A stretch of DNA of 64,000 bases, from contig NZ_LT838813.1 of the NCBI RefSeq assembly GCF_900176595.1, forward strand, positions 4,358,001 through 4,422,000, read 5' to 3'. The notes under the pieces are model-generated. The model searched no databases. It worked only from the letters and a program-made list of their open reading frames with translations, and had not been told where the DNA came from. The translations under genes were made by a program, and so were the position numbers. Positions 9,598 through 17,158 of the stretch are shown here, in pieces. This DNA is from Aquiflexum balticum DSM 16537 (lineage in GTDB: Bacteria; Bacteroidota; Bacteroidia; Cytophagales; Cyclobacteriaceae). Position 1 is the first letter of the stretch. The number at the start of each line of letters is the position of its first letter.

Positions 9598-9957
9598 ATG
9601 AAAATGCATCCAAATGAACTCTTCTTTTATTACAATCCGGCGCATAGCGTGGATAAGCAAATGAGAGCCTACGCTCAAACAGTAGCCAAACACATCAATG
9701 AAATCAATATCGAAAAAGAAAGTATTACCATGACCGGTTGGAGGTCGATATTAGATAAATTAAAGCTCCGTCCCAAAGACCTACTCAATCGTGCACATCC
9801 TGATTACCAAAACAAAATTGCAGGTAAAACCTGGGACGATGAAGGATGGCTGAATATTCTGATCAGAAACCCTCATTTACTCAAAGCGCCTATAGCCATT
9901 AAAAGAGAAAAGGCCGTGCTTTGCATTAGCCCAAATGACATACTAAGATTGGACTAG
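9598..9957 (+). CDS. ArsC/Spx-fold protein lacking the catalytic cysteine
   Basis: A 119-residue protein that follows the arsenate reductase (ArsC) pattern: an N-terminal strand and turn ELFFYYNPAHSVDKQMRAYA, a middle TMTGWRSILDKLKLRPKDLLNR, and LIRNPHLLKAPIAIKREKAVL, matching the family's 'P-x-L-x-x-R-P-I' end. In true ArsC and Spx the turn reads NPxCSKS. Here the cysteine is replaced by His16 (NPAHS), so thiol-based reduction should be impossible. The protein is probably a structural or regulatory relative of Spx, which is an inference. It converges on the CvfB-like gene, and the two stop codons overlap in a shared CTAG. Confidence 0.72.
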   Translation: MKMHPNELFFYYNPAHSVDKQMRAYAQTVAKHINEINIEKESITMTGWRSILDKLKLRPKDLLNRAHPDYQNKIAGKTWDDEGWLNILIRNPHLLKAPIAIKREKAVLCISPNDILRLD

Positions 9958-10781
9958 ACGAGTTCAATTCCATCAGACTTAATCAGAATTTTTTTGGCTT
10001 TATACAGTTGACCAATAGACTGTTTGAAATGCTTTTTACTCATTCCCAACAACTCTTTGATAGACTCAGGGGATGATTTATCATGAAGGGGCAAAAATTT
10101 CCGGACTTTTAAGACTTCCAGAATTTTTTCCGCCCCTTCTTCATATTTTACCCTTCCGATAGGCAAGAGCTGCAAGTCCAATTTACCATCATCCCGCCGC
10201 TTCTTGATGAAAACATTGATCTTATCCCCTATTTCAATATTCTCGAACACCTCATTTTTATACAACAAGCCCTCAAAATTATTTTCGATCAATACTTTAA
10301 AACCAAGTTCAGTCTCATCAAAAACCAAGGCTTCCACTTGCTGACCTGCTTCAAAACCCTGGGTATCCTTAATCAGGAAGTCCTCATATTTGGAAACTCC
10401 TATCAACCTGTCAGTTCTGAAATCCCGGCAAACCCTCACCAGATATTTTCCGCCGACTTCCATATTTTTTCCCATCTCGGCTTTGGGGACAAAAAGGTCT
10501 TTGGGAAGTCCCCAATCAACAAATGCTCCAAATTTTGTGATTTCTTTTGCCTCCATGACAGCAAATTCATCCAACAGGGCAATGGGTCTATTGGTAACAG
10601 CAACAGGTCTGTCTTCACTATCTGTATAAATAAAAACCTCCAATTCTTCTCCTGCTTTCTCTTCTCCCTTCAAATAACTTTTTGGAAGAAGGACCTCTCC
10701 ACCATCATGCAAAGCAAGATATGCTCCGTTTGCAGTAAACCTATTGATCAGAAGACTGTTGATAATTCCTAATTCTTTCAT
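9954..10781 (-). CDS. CvfB-like S1 domain RNA-binding protein
   Basis: A 275-residue protein of the CvfB/YitL family, which carries several S1-type OB folds followed by a C-terminal winged helix. Visible S1 elements are LALHDGGEVLLPKSYL near the N-terminus, EITKFGAFVDWGLPKDLFVPKAEM around residue 80, and a third domain near 150-210 (LIENNFEGLLYKNEVF, INVFIKKRRDDGKLDLQL). The last 60 residues (LPLHDKSSPESIKELLGMSKKHFKQSIGQLYK) fit the winged-helix end. Known relatives bind RNA and affect virulence gene expression in staphylococci; the role here is unknown. Its 3' end overlaps the ArsC-fold gene by 4 nt in a tail-to-tail arrangement. Confidence 0.88.
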   Translation of the reverse strand: MKELGIINSLLINRFTANGAYLALHDGGEVLLPKSYLKGEEKAGEELEVFIYTDSEDRPVAVTNRPIALLDEFAVMEAKEITKFGAFVDWGLPKDLFVPKAEMGKNMEVGGKYLVRVCRDFRTDRLIGVSKYEDFLIKDTQGFEAGQQVEALVFDETELGFKVLIENNFEGLLYKNEVFENIEIGDKINVFIKKRRDDGKLDLQLLPIGRVKYEEGAEKILEVLKVRKFLPLHDKSSPESIKELLGMSKKHFKQSIGQLYKAKKILIKSDGIELV

Positions 10782-11134
10782 GCTCCAAAGTTAACCTTAC
10801 AATGTCATATTTCAATGATTACCTTGACCTGTTAGGTTTAAAACCTTAAATGCTAACAAATCACCTGTGCTTGATGAAGGATAAAGATTTCAAAAATATG
10901 ATCGATGTAATCACATAAAATCTTAAAAATTTGAAAGCCAAACTTTAATCCGGTCAGATTCTCAAATTACAGTCTAACTTGACAATGAAAGGTTGACCAA
11001 TTTATGCAATTAGGAATTGGATAATCTTCTTAATCAAAGTAGATTTGGGCATTCGATCAAAAGAAAACTCTGTCCCATTGGTGGACATTTTTTCAAAGAA
11101 TCATTTAAATCATTGAATATAAACCCATTTTGTT
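10782..11134. other. 353-bp spacer with one palindrome, no gene seen
   Basis: Divergent spacer between the CvfB-like gene and the 3-hydroxyacyl-CoA dehydrogenase. It contains the palindrome AGGTTTAAAACCT at 10834-10846, related to the cluster between parE and parC, flanked by GTTAGG and CTTAAATGCTAAC, which extend the symmetry imperfectly. No ORF with coding character was found. It presumably contains the two divergent promoters. Confidence 0.5.
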
Positions 11135-12028
11135 ATGAATAATATTGCAGTCATTGGTTCTGGAACTATGGGTAACGGAATCGCCCATGTTTTTGCCCAA
11201 TTCGGTTATCAGGTGAGCCTGATTGACATTCAGCAGGCAGCTCTTGACAAAGCTTTGGCTACCGTTTCCAAAAATCTTGACCGACAGGTCTCCAAAGGTT
11301 CCTTATCCGAAGAGGACAAAGTAAAAGCTCTTATCAATATCCAAACATTTACTGAGTTGTCTACAGGTGTGAAAGATGCTGATTTGGTTGTGGAAGCTGC
11401 AACCGAAAACATTTCTATCAAATTGGATTTGTTCAGACAATTGGATGAACTCTGTCCTGAGAAAACAATTTTAGCGACCAATACTTCGTCCATTTCCATA
11501 ACCAAAATAGGTGCGTCCACCAAAAGACCTGAAAAAGTGATCGGAATGCACTTTATGAACCCGGTGCCAGTCATGAAGTTGGTGGAGGTAATCAGAGGAT
11601 ATGCTACTTCAGATGAAATCACAAATCAAGTCATGGGATTGGCCAAGAAACTTGAAAGAGTACCTGTGGAAGTCAATGATTATCCGGGATTTGTAGCAAA
11701 TAGGATTTTGATGCCTATGATCAATGAGGCCATATACACATTGTATGAAGGTGTGGCGGGAATTGAGGAAATTGACACAGTAATGAAATTGGGCATGGCG
11801 CATCCTATGGGACCTTTACAATTGGCGGATTTTATTGGTCTTGATGTTTGTCTTTCTATTTTGAGAGTTTTACATGATGGCTTTGGAAATCCTAAATATG
11901 CCCCTTGTCCTCTATTGGTCAATATGGTGGAAGCGGGTTATAAAGGCGCAAAAACAGGTGAGGGCTTTTATAAGTACACTGCGGGAAGCAAAGAATTGAA
12001 GGTTTCAGAAAGATTTGAAAAAAAATAA
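11135..12028 (+). CDS. 3-hydroxybutyryl-CoA / 3-hydroxyacyl-CoA dehydrogenase
   Basis: NAD-dependent dehydrogenase of the short single-function type, 297 residues, which interconverts 3-hydroxyacyl-CoA and 3-oxoacyl-CoA. The Rossmann motif is GSGTMGNGIAHVFA at residues 8-21. The catalytic residues can be aligned as Ser118 (NTSSISI), His139 (GMHFMNPVPVMKLVEV), Glu151 and Asn189 (FVANRILMPMINEA). The C-terminal domain has the expected GPLQLADFIGLDVCL and GFYKY ending. Length and motifs match the Hbd/PaaH-type enzyme of butyrate or fatty acid metabolism. It stands alone in this window, with no thiolase or crotonase next to it. A repeat element lies directly behind it and separates it from the deoxynucleoside kinase gene. 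Confidence 0.93.
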   Translation: MNNIAVIGSGTMGNGIAHVFAQFGYQVSLIDIQQAALDKALATVSKNLDRQVSKGSLSEEDKVKALINIQTFTELSTGVKDADLVVEAATENISIKLDLFRQLDELCPEKTILATNTSSISITKIGASTKRPEKVIGMHFMNPVPVMKLVEVIRGYATSDEITNQVMGLAKKLERVPVEVNDYPGFVANRILMPMINEAIYTLYEGVAGIEEIDTVMKLGMAHPMGPLQLADFIGLDVCLSILRVLHDGFGNPKYAPCPLLVNMVEAGYKGAKTGEGFYKYTAGSKELKVSERFEKK

Positions 12029-12037
12029 CATATATGA

Positions 12038-12171
12038 ACGCAAAGTTGCCAGTAGCATGACAATTCAATTTAATTCTTGCCTGAAGACTGAAATGTCGGG
12101 TTCTCCGGGCTTCCGACTTCGGTCTTCCGTCATGTCTGTATTAGAAAATTGAGTTGCTGGCAAAAAAGCGG
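12038..12171. repeat. MITE-like dispersed element, copy A
   Basis: The spacer between two co-directional genes is filled by a 134-bp element with inverted ends. The left end is ACGCAAAGTTGCCAGTAGCA and the right end, read on the other strand, is CCGCTTTTTTGCCAGCAAC. The interior carries GACTGAAATG and then CTTCCGACTTCGGTCTTCCG. A second copy aligns end to end at 43919-44053, with the same interior words and right end but a more diverged left end. No ORF is inside, which fits a non-autonomous element. The right end stops about 20 bp before the next start codon. Confidence 0.7.
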
Positions 12172-12190
12172 ATAACCATAAGGACAAAAT

Positions 12191-12808
12191 ATGCATATAG
12201 CAGTTTCCGGAAATATCGGTAGCGGAAAAACCACCCTTACCATCAAATTGGCCAAACATTATGGATGGAATGCGGAATTGGAAGCAGTCGAAAATAATCC
12301 CTACTTAGCAGATTTTTATGAAGATATGAAGCGTTGGTCATTCCACCTTCAGGTCTATTTTTTGAACAGTAGATTTAATCAGATCAAAAGAATCAGGGAA
12401 ACCGGACTTTCTGTAATTCAGGATAGGACCATCTATGAAGATGCCTATATCTTTGCGGCCAATCTTCACAAATCCAAATTGATATCTGAAAGGGATTATG
12501 AGAATTACCTCAATCTTTTTCATTCCATGATCAATTTTGTCAAAGCTCCGGATTTATTGATCTATCTTAAAGCAGATATTCCAAAGCTTGTCGGTCAGAT
12601 TGAAAAGCGGGGAAGACACTATGAAAACGCCATAAGGATAGATTATCTTAAAAATCTCAACAGTCACTATGAAGAATGGATTGGAGGCTATAATAAGGGT
12701 AAACTTCTGGTCATAGATGTCAACCAATTGGATTTTGTCGAATATCAGGAGGATTTTTCTTCCATCGTGGAAAGAATTGACAGGGAGATGTACGGATTGT
12801 TTTCCTGA
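12191..12808 (+). CDS. Deoxynucleoside kinase
   Basis: A 205-residue kinase of the deoxynucleoside kinase (dGK/dCK/dAK-like) family in nucleotide salvage, transferring phosphate from a nucleoside triphosphate to a deoxynucleoside. The P-loop is GNIGSGKTT at residues 7-15. The substrate-pocket motif is VIQDRTIYEDAYIFA (with the DR[ST] signature), and the lid region is KRGRHYEN. The substrate preference cannot be read from sequence. The start codon lies about 20 bp after a dispersed repeat element, so the promoter or leader may have been altered by it. Confidence 0.9.
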   Translation: MHIAVSGNIGSGKTTLTIKLAKHYGWNAELEAVENNPYLADFYEDMKRWSFHLQVYFLNSRFNQIKRIRETGLSVIQDRTIYEDAYIFAANLHKSKLISERDYENYLNLFHSMINFVKAPDLLIYLKADIPKLVGQIEKRGRHYENAIRIDYLKNLNSHYEEWIGGYNKGKLLVIDVNQLDFVEYQEDFSSIVERIDREMYGLFS

Positions 12809-12818
12809 CAATAATCCC

Positions 12819-13463
12819 CTAAATCAATTTTCTGGAAATCCAATTGAGCAACATCTGTTGGTTTTCTTCTTTTGGATTTAACAGTAAGTCATCAATTTTC
12901 TTCAAACTTCCGCCTGTCATCAGGTTTTCATAAACCGGTATTCTTACCAATTTGAAACCGTGCAATCTTGTGATCAGATCATATTGCACATCATTATAAG
13001 CATTTAGTTTCCATCCCGCAGAACCATTACCGGAAAGGTCCCCATACTCTTCACTTTTTCCAAAAACCTTGGAAGCAATGGGAGGACCGTTCCAGATTCT
13101 ATCCTGAAGTCCTGCTTTCAAACATTCTCTTTCAAAATTTCTGCAAAGTCTTTTATAACTGTCCACCCATGGATAAGAAAAGGTAGAATATAATTCAGAC
13201 TTCAAAGTGGACAAACGGTACCTGTTAAAGTGAACTGCGTCATCATAAACAAACAAAAATCTGTTTATTTTGAAGTCGATTTTCAGCCTTTCTAAGATGG
13301 GCATTCTACCCTTTCCCTTAAGGTCCTCAAATACCGCTTTCAAAAGTGTCTCGCCTTTTCCATTTAAATAGGATGGATTGACCTCAAGATTGAAGTCTGC
13401 CTCAACAGGCAAATCTGAAAGACGCAGAATAGTTATAAGATGCTGGACTTTGATCTGATGCAT
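12819..13463 (-). CDS. Hypothetical protein, conserved-looking, unrecognised
   Basis: I do not recognise this 214-residue soluble protein. There is no signal peptide or membrane segment. It has features that usually mark a real, constrained protein: an FLFVYDDAVHFNRYR stretch, a Cys at the start of CRNFERECLKAGL, a WNGPPIASKVFG segment, and SGNGSAGWKLNAYND followed by a hydrophobic LVRIPVYENL. The clustered Asp, Glu, His and Lys residues could form an active site, but I see no diagnostic motif. It lies 9 bp downstream of the DUF2452 gene, as the last of three genes on this strand, so a shared role with those genes is plausible. Confidence 0.65.
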   Translation of the reverse strand: MHQIKVQHLITILRLSDLPVEADFNLEVNPSYLNGKGETLLKAVFEDLKGKGRMPILERLKIDFKINRFLFVYDDAVHFNRYRLSTLKSELYSTFSYPWVDSYKRLCRNFERECLKAGLQDRIWNGPPIASKVFGKSEEYGDLSGNGSAGWKLNAYNDVQYDLITRLHGFKLVRIPVYENLMTGGSLKKIDDLLLNPKEENQQMLLNWISRKLI

Positions 13464-13472
13464 TGGGTCAAA

Positions 13473-13934
13473 TTAATCACCTTTTCTGATAATTTCCCAA
13501 GTATGGTCTGCCAATAACTTTACTTCAGCAATAAATTTGGAATATCTTTTTTTTCTTCCCCATTCTTCAGGGGCTACCAAACTCAGAAAATCTGTTTCGT
13601 CCTCCTTTTCATACAAAAAGTAATGGTGGTTGATTAAAGGTTCAAAACCCATGGAGGTTTTATAAATCCTTTCGGATACTTCCACACGTTTCTGAATCTT
13701 TTTGGCTTGGTCCGCCAAAAGCTGCATCTGTTGATAGATTTGTGCCATCTGCATATCAGTCTGCGAATGCATGGCCGCAACGGCCCTACCGGTAATTTTA
13801 CCCTTATCTTCGGGTTTAATAATAGCACTCCCACTTTGATGGGCGTAGGGCAAAAGACCAGGAATATCCGTGGTCTTTTCCTTCATTTTTTCAAGGTCTA
13901 TTTTATCGATATCAATTTTCTGTTTTCCAGTCAT
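13473..13934 (-). CDS. DUF2452 domain protein
   Basis: A 153-residue cytoplasmic protein matching the DUF2452 pattern, with LLPYAHQSGSAIIKPEDKG early, GRAVAAMHSQTDMQMAQIYQQMQLLADQAKKI in the middle, and a C-terminal YEKEDETDFLSLVAPEEWG. Function is unknown. The central region is predicted to be a long helix. Its start overlaps the stop of the upstream small membrane protein in an ATGA, so the two are translationally coupled, and a 9-bp gap separates it from the unrecognised gene downstream. Confidence 0.82.
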   Translation of the reverse strand: MTGKQKIDIDKIDLEKMKEKTTDIPGLLPYAHQSGSAIIKPEDKGKITGRAVAAMHSQTDMQMAQIYQQMQLLADQAKKIQKRVEVSERIYKTSMGFEPLINHHYFLYEKEDETDFLSLVAPEEWGRKKRYSKFIAEVKLLADHTWEIIRKGD

Positions 13935-14089
13935 TTTTTTTCCAAAGAATCAGATGGGGCTATTCTCTCCTTCAGATTCCCTTTTGAACCTGGAAAAGTA
14001 GTTTTTCTTGACATATCCACTCCTATCCATAGCATACTAAGAGCGAAAATTATTGCCAAAACCAAAAATATAATTTTGTTTCTTTTCAT
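13931..14089 (-). CDS. Small single-pass membrane protein
   Basis: A 52-residue protein: a short basic N-terminus (MKRNK), one membrane helix (IIFLVLAIIFALSMLWIGVDM), and a cytoplasmic or periplasmic tail with RKTTFPGSKG. I recall similar small proteins with an R-x-TTFPGSK tail in Cytophagales, but no function. The start at 14089 is preferred over the upstream frame start at 14140, because the extra residues (KFKTSCCKCKLVILKY) look non-coding. The stop overlaps the DUF2452 start by 4 nt (ATGA), which strongly supports translation. Confidence 0.7.
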   Translation of the reverse strand: MKRNKIIFLVLAIIFALSMLWIGVDMSRKTTFPGSKGNLKERIAPSDSLEKK

Positions 14090-14267
14090 ATATTTCAAGA
14101 TAACTAACTTACATTTACAACAGGATGTTTTAAATTTCAAAATTAAACTATTCTTTCGGAGTTAAAAAGAAGACTTCAATTTTGATTATCGCTTAAATGA
14201 CGCATTTATCTTGTATTTAGGCCGTTTTTAAAAGGATTTTAAAAAAATAAATCAAAAAAGATTAATT

Positions 14268-14290
14268 TAATTTTGAAATACATAAATTTG
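14268..14290 (+). promoter_or_regulatory. Candidate Bacteroidota -7 boxes for the Hpt gene
   Basis: Two matches to the Bacteroidota -7 consensus TAnnTTTG occur close together: TAATTTTG at 14268-14275 and TAAATTTG at 14283-14290. They are 38-60 bp before the start of the stand-alone Hpt gene. A convincing -33 TTG element at the usual spacing is not visible, and the region is very AT-rich, so chance matches are possible. Confidence 0.35.
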
Positions 14291-14327
14291 AATATTATAT
14301 ACAAAAAATCGGATATACGAATATTTT

Positions 14328-14660
14328 ATGTATCAACTCATTAGCCCTCAAACCATTTTTCAGTATTTTGGCGACGACGATAAAGAAATGCTGCAGGAAA
14401 TGATCCAAATCATTTTGGATTCAAATCTTCAGGATTTAAAAAACATGGATCAGCTTTATTTGGAAAATGACTGGTCCATGATCAAAAAAAGGTGTCATAA
14501 GGCCAAACCTAGTATGAGTTATATAGGTGCTATGCAAACAAGAAAGATCCTTGAATCCATTGAATCGGATTTGGAAGGTTCTCAATCAAAATTCGATGAA
14601 TTGTTACAACATATAGAAATAATTGAGAAAGAACTGCACACATTTTTAGATTCATTGTAA
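14328..14660 (+). CDS. Stand-alone Hpt (histidine phosphotransfer) protein
   Basis: A 110-residue all-helical protein with the phosphotransfer motif KKRCHKAKPSMSYIG, in which His57 is the expected phospho-acceptor, followed by the Lys and Ser typical of the Hpt loop. There is no kinase or receiver domain, so it should shuttle phosphate between a hybrid kinase and a response regulator encoded elsewhere. It lies on its own, divergent from the DUF2452 operon and before the S9 peptidase gene. A second Hpt protein is encoded at the right end of this window. Confidence 0.82.
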   Translation: MYQLISPQTIFQYFGDDDKEMLQEMIQIILDSNLQDLKNMDQLYLENDWSMIKKRCHKAKPSMSYIGAMQTRKILESIESDLEGSQSKFDELLQHIEIIEKELHTFLDSL

Positions 14661-14762
14661 TCATCATTATTTTTTCCCTTCTGCCCATTTTTTATTTCAT
14701 TATTCAGCCAAGATGCAACATCTTTGGAAGTATCTACTTTAATTGAAGTATCCCAATCATTT

Positions 14763-17126
14763 ATGAAAAAGCGAATTCTAATAAGTATTTCCCTGCTTTT
14801 ACTGTTTCAATCAGTTGTTTTGAGCCAACAATCCCTTAGCGTTGAAAAGATCATGCAGGATCCAAAATGGATAGGAAATTTTCCTCAAAATATACAATGG
14901 GACGAAAAAGGACAGGCAATATATTTTATGTACAGAGCTGAAAATGACCCTGCCGATTCTCTCCATAGGATAGTAATAGGGAAAAATGAAAAACCCGAGA
15001 AGGTATCTGTTCAGGAACAAAGACAACGTGTCCCTTCAAATGCGAAATCCAATCTGGCTAAAACCAAGAAAATATTTGCCAAAAACAGTGATATTATCCT
15101 GTACGACATTGCATCAGAAAACAGAAGCAACCTTATCAAACTTGGAGATAGAATTTCAAACCCCACATTTTTAGCAAACGAAGGTAGGATTGCTTTTGAA
15201 ATGTCAAATAATTTATACGTCTTGGATATAAGTTCTGGAAAACTTCAAAGAGTAACTTCTATCCGTACAGGTACGAAAGCACAGGAAAAAGAAGAGAAAT
15301 CTGCAGAAAGAGAAAAATGGCTCAAGGAAGATAACCTTTCCTTACTTTCAGTCATTCAAGAGCGTGAGGATAAAAAAGAGAAAACCAAATCATATAATGA
15401 TGCTAATAAAGAAAAAGAACCTTTTTCATACTATTTAGGAGGAAAATCACTGGCAAACCTTCAATTATCTCCGGATGAAAAATTTGCCACAATGCTTTTC
15501 TTCTCAAGAACAGAAAACAAAAGAACTGACGTCCCGGATTATACAGATGCCACAGGCTATACTGTAAACCTTCCTGCGAGGTCAAAGGTTGGGGACAAGC
15601 CTTCCACTACAGAATTAGCCGTTTATGACCTGGAAAGGGATACCGTATTTTTCGTTTCTACCAAAGATCTTCCAGGAATCAAAGATTTACCTGACTATGT
15701 CAAAGATTATCCTGAAAAAGATTGGGAAGAAAAAGAAAGAGATCTTTTGCTATCTGCTCCAATTTTTTCCAATGACGGTAAAAATGCCGTAGTCAATATC
15801 CGATCCGTTGATAATAAGGATAGGTGGATTGCTTTGCTTGACCTGAAGACAGGGGAATTGAAGATATTGGACAGACAAAGAGATGAGGCTTGGATAGGCG
15901 GACCTGGCATAGGTTGGGGATTTGGTGGAGGTACATTAGGTTGGCTTCCGGACAACAGACACATCTATTTCCAATCAGAGGAAACCGGCTATTCCCATTT
16001 ATACATCTTAGACATAAATTCCGGGAAAAAGAAAGCATTGACTTCTGGTCAATTTGAGGTTTTTAATCCTTCAATTTCAAAAAATACTAAGTTTTGGTAC
16101 CTCACCACTTCAGAAGTCCATCCTGGAGAAAGACATTTTTATATGATGCCTTTGATGGGTGGAAGAATGGAAAAACTGACTTCAATGACTGGAAACAATG
16201 ATGTTAGTCTCTCTCCCGATGAAAAGAATATGGCAATTTTATATTCCTACAGCAATAAGCCTTGGGAATTATACCTGCAGGCCAACACTCCTCAATCTCA
16301 ACCCCAGCAATTGACCTCAGGTCAAAGTGAAGCTTTTAAATCATATAATTGGAGGGATCCACAACTGATCAAATTCAAGGCTTCTGATGGAGAAATGGTT
16401 CCTGCAAGATTATATGTTCCTGAACCGGAAAAGAAAAATGGAGCTGCGGTGATTTTTGTTCATGGGGCAGGCTATCTCCAAAATGTTCATAAATGGTGGT
16501 CCAGCTATTTTAGGGAGTATATGTTCCATAATTTACTTACTGAACTCGGATATACTGTTTTGGATATTGATTATAGGGGAAGTGCCGGTTATGGAAGGGA
16601 TTGGAGAACAGGGATCTATAGGCATATGGGAGGAAAAGACCTTTCAGATCAGGTAGATGGTGTAAAATACCTGGTTGAAAACTATGATGTCAATCCTGAA
16701 AAAGTTGGTATTTACGGGGGAAGTTATGGTGGATTTATCACACTGATGGCTTTGTTTAATGCTCCCGAAAGTTTCAAATCAGGTGCAGCCTTAAGATCAG
16801 TTACAGATTGGGCCCACTATAACCATGGTTACACTGCCAATATCCTCAATGAACCTTTCAATGATCCAATAGCATATCGACGCTCCTCTCCTATTTATTT
16901 TGCTGAGGGTCTCAAAGGTAACCTTCTGATAGCTCATGGAATGGTGGATGTCAACGTGCATTTTCAGGATGTGGTCCGCTTGGCACAAAGGCTGATTGAA
17001 TTGGGCAAAGACAATTGGGAAATGGCTGTCTATCCAGTGGAAGACCACGGATTTGTAGAACCCAGTAGTTGGACAGACGAATACAAAAGGATATTGAAAC
17101 TGTTCAATGATACCTTGATTGATTAA
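14763..17126 (+). CDS. Secreted S9 family prolyl-oligopeptidase-like peptidase
   Basis: A 787-residue exported serine peptidase. A signal peptide (MKKRILISISLLLLFQSVVLSQ) supports the start at 14763 rather than the upstream TTG at 14724. Residues about 25-540 form the beta-propeller typical of S9 peptidases, with repeats such as QLSPDEKFATMLF and SLSPDEKNMAIL. The C-terminal alpha/beta hydrolase has the nucleophile in GGSYGGF (Ser654), the acid in HGMVDVNVHF (Asp729) and the base in EDHGF (His762). It likely cleaves peptides in the periplasm, as for dipeptidyl peptidase IV-like enzymes in this phylum. The exact specificity is not predictable. Confidence 0.92.
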   Translation: MKKRILISISLLLLFQSVVLSQQSLSVEKIMQDPKWIGNFPQNIQWDEKGQAIYFMYRAENDPADSLHRIVIGKNEKPEKVSVQEQRQRVPSNAKSNLAKTKKIFAKNSDIILYDIASENRSNLIKLGDRISNPTFLANEGRIAFEMSNNLYVLDISSGKLQRVTSIRTGTKAQEKEEKSAEREKWLKEDNLSLLSVIQEREDKKEKTKSYNDANKEKEPFSYYLGGKSLANLQLSPDEKFATMLFFSRTENKRTDVPDYTDATGYTVNLPARSKVGDKPSTTELAVYDLERDTVFFVSTKDLPGIKDLPDYVKDYPEKDWEEKERDLLLSAPIFSNDGKNAVVNIRSVDNKDRWIALLDLKTGELKILDRQRDEAWIGGPGIGWGFGGGTLGWLPDNRHIYFQSEETGYSHLYILDINSGKKKALTSGQFEVFNPSISKNTKFWYLTTSEVHPGERHFYMMPLMGGRMEKLTSMTGNNDVSLSPDEKNMAILYSYSNKPWELYLQANTPQSQPQQLTSGQSEAFKSYNWRDPQLIKFKASDGEMVPARLYVPEPEKKNGAAVIFVHGAGYLQNVHKWWSSYFREYMFHNLLTELGYTVLDIDYRGSAGYGRDWRTGIYRHMGGKDLSDQVDGVKYLVENYDVNPEKVGIYGGSYGGFITLMALFNAPESFKSGAALRSVTDWAHYNHGYTANILNEPFNDPIAYRRSSPIYFAEGLKGNLLIAHGMVDVNVHFQDVVRLAQRLIELGKDNWEMAVYPVEDHGFVEPSSWTDEYKRILKLFNDTLID

Positions 17127-17158
17127 TTTGTTGATGAAAAGCTATTGGTTTTATAAAG

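Noticed and set aside
11069-11095. Possible terminator or attenuator upstream of the 3-hydroxyacyl-CoA dehydrogenase
   Set aside because: A weak five-pair stem (TGTCC/GGACA) with a T-run; the stem is too short and unstable to call.
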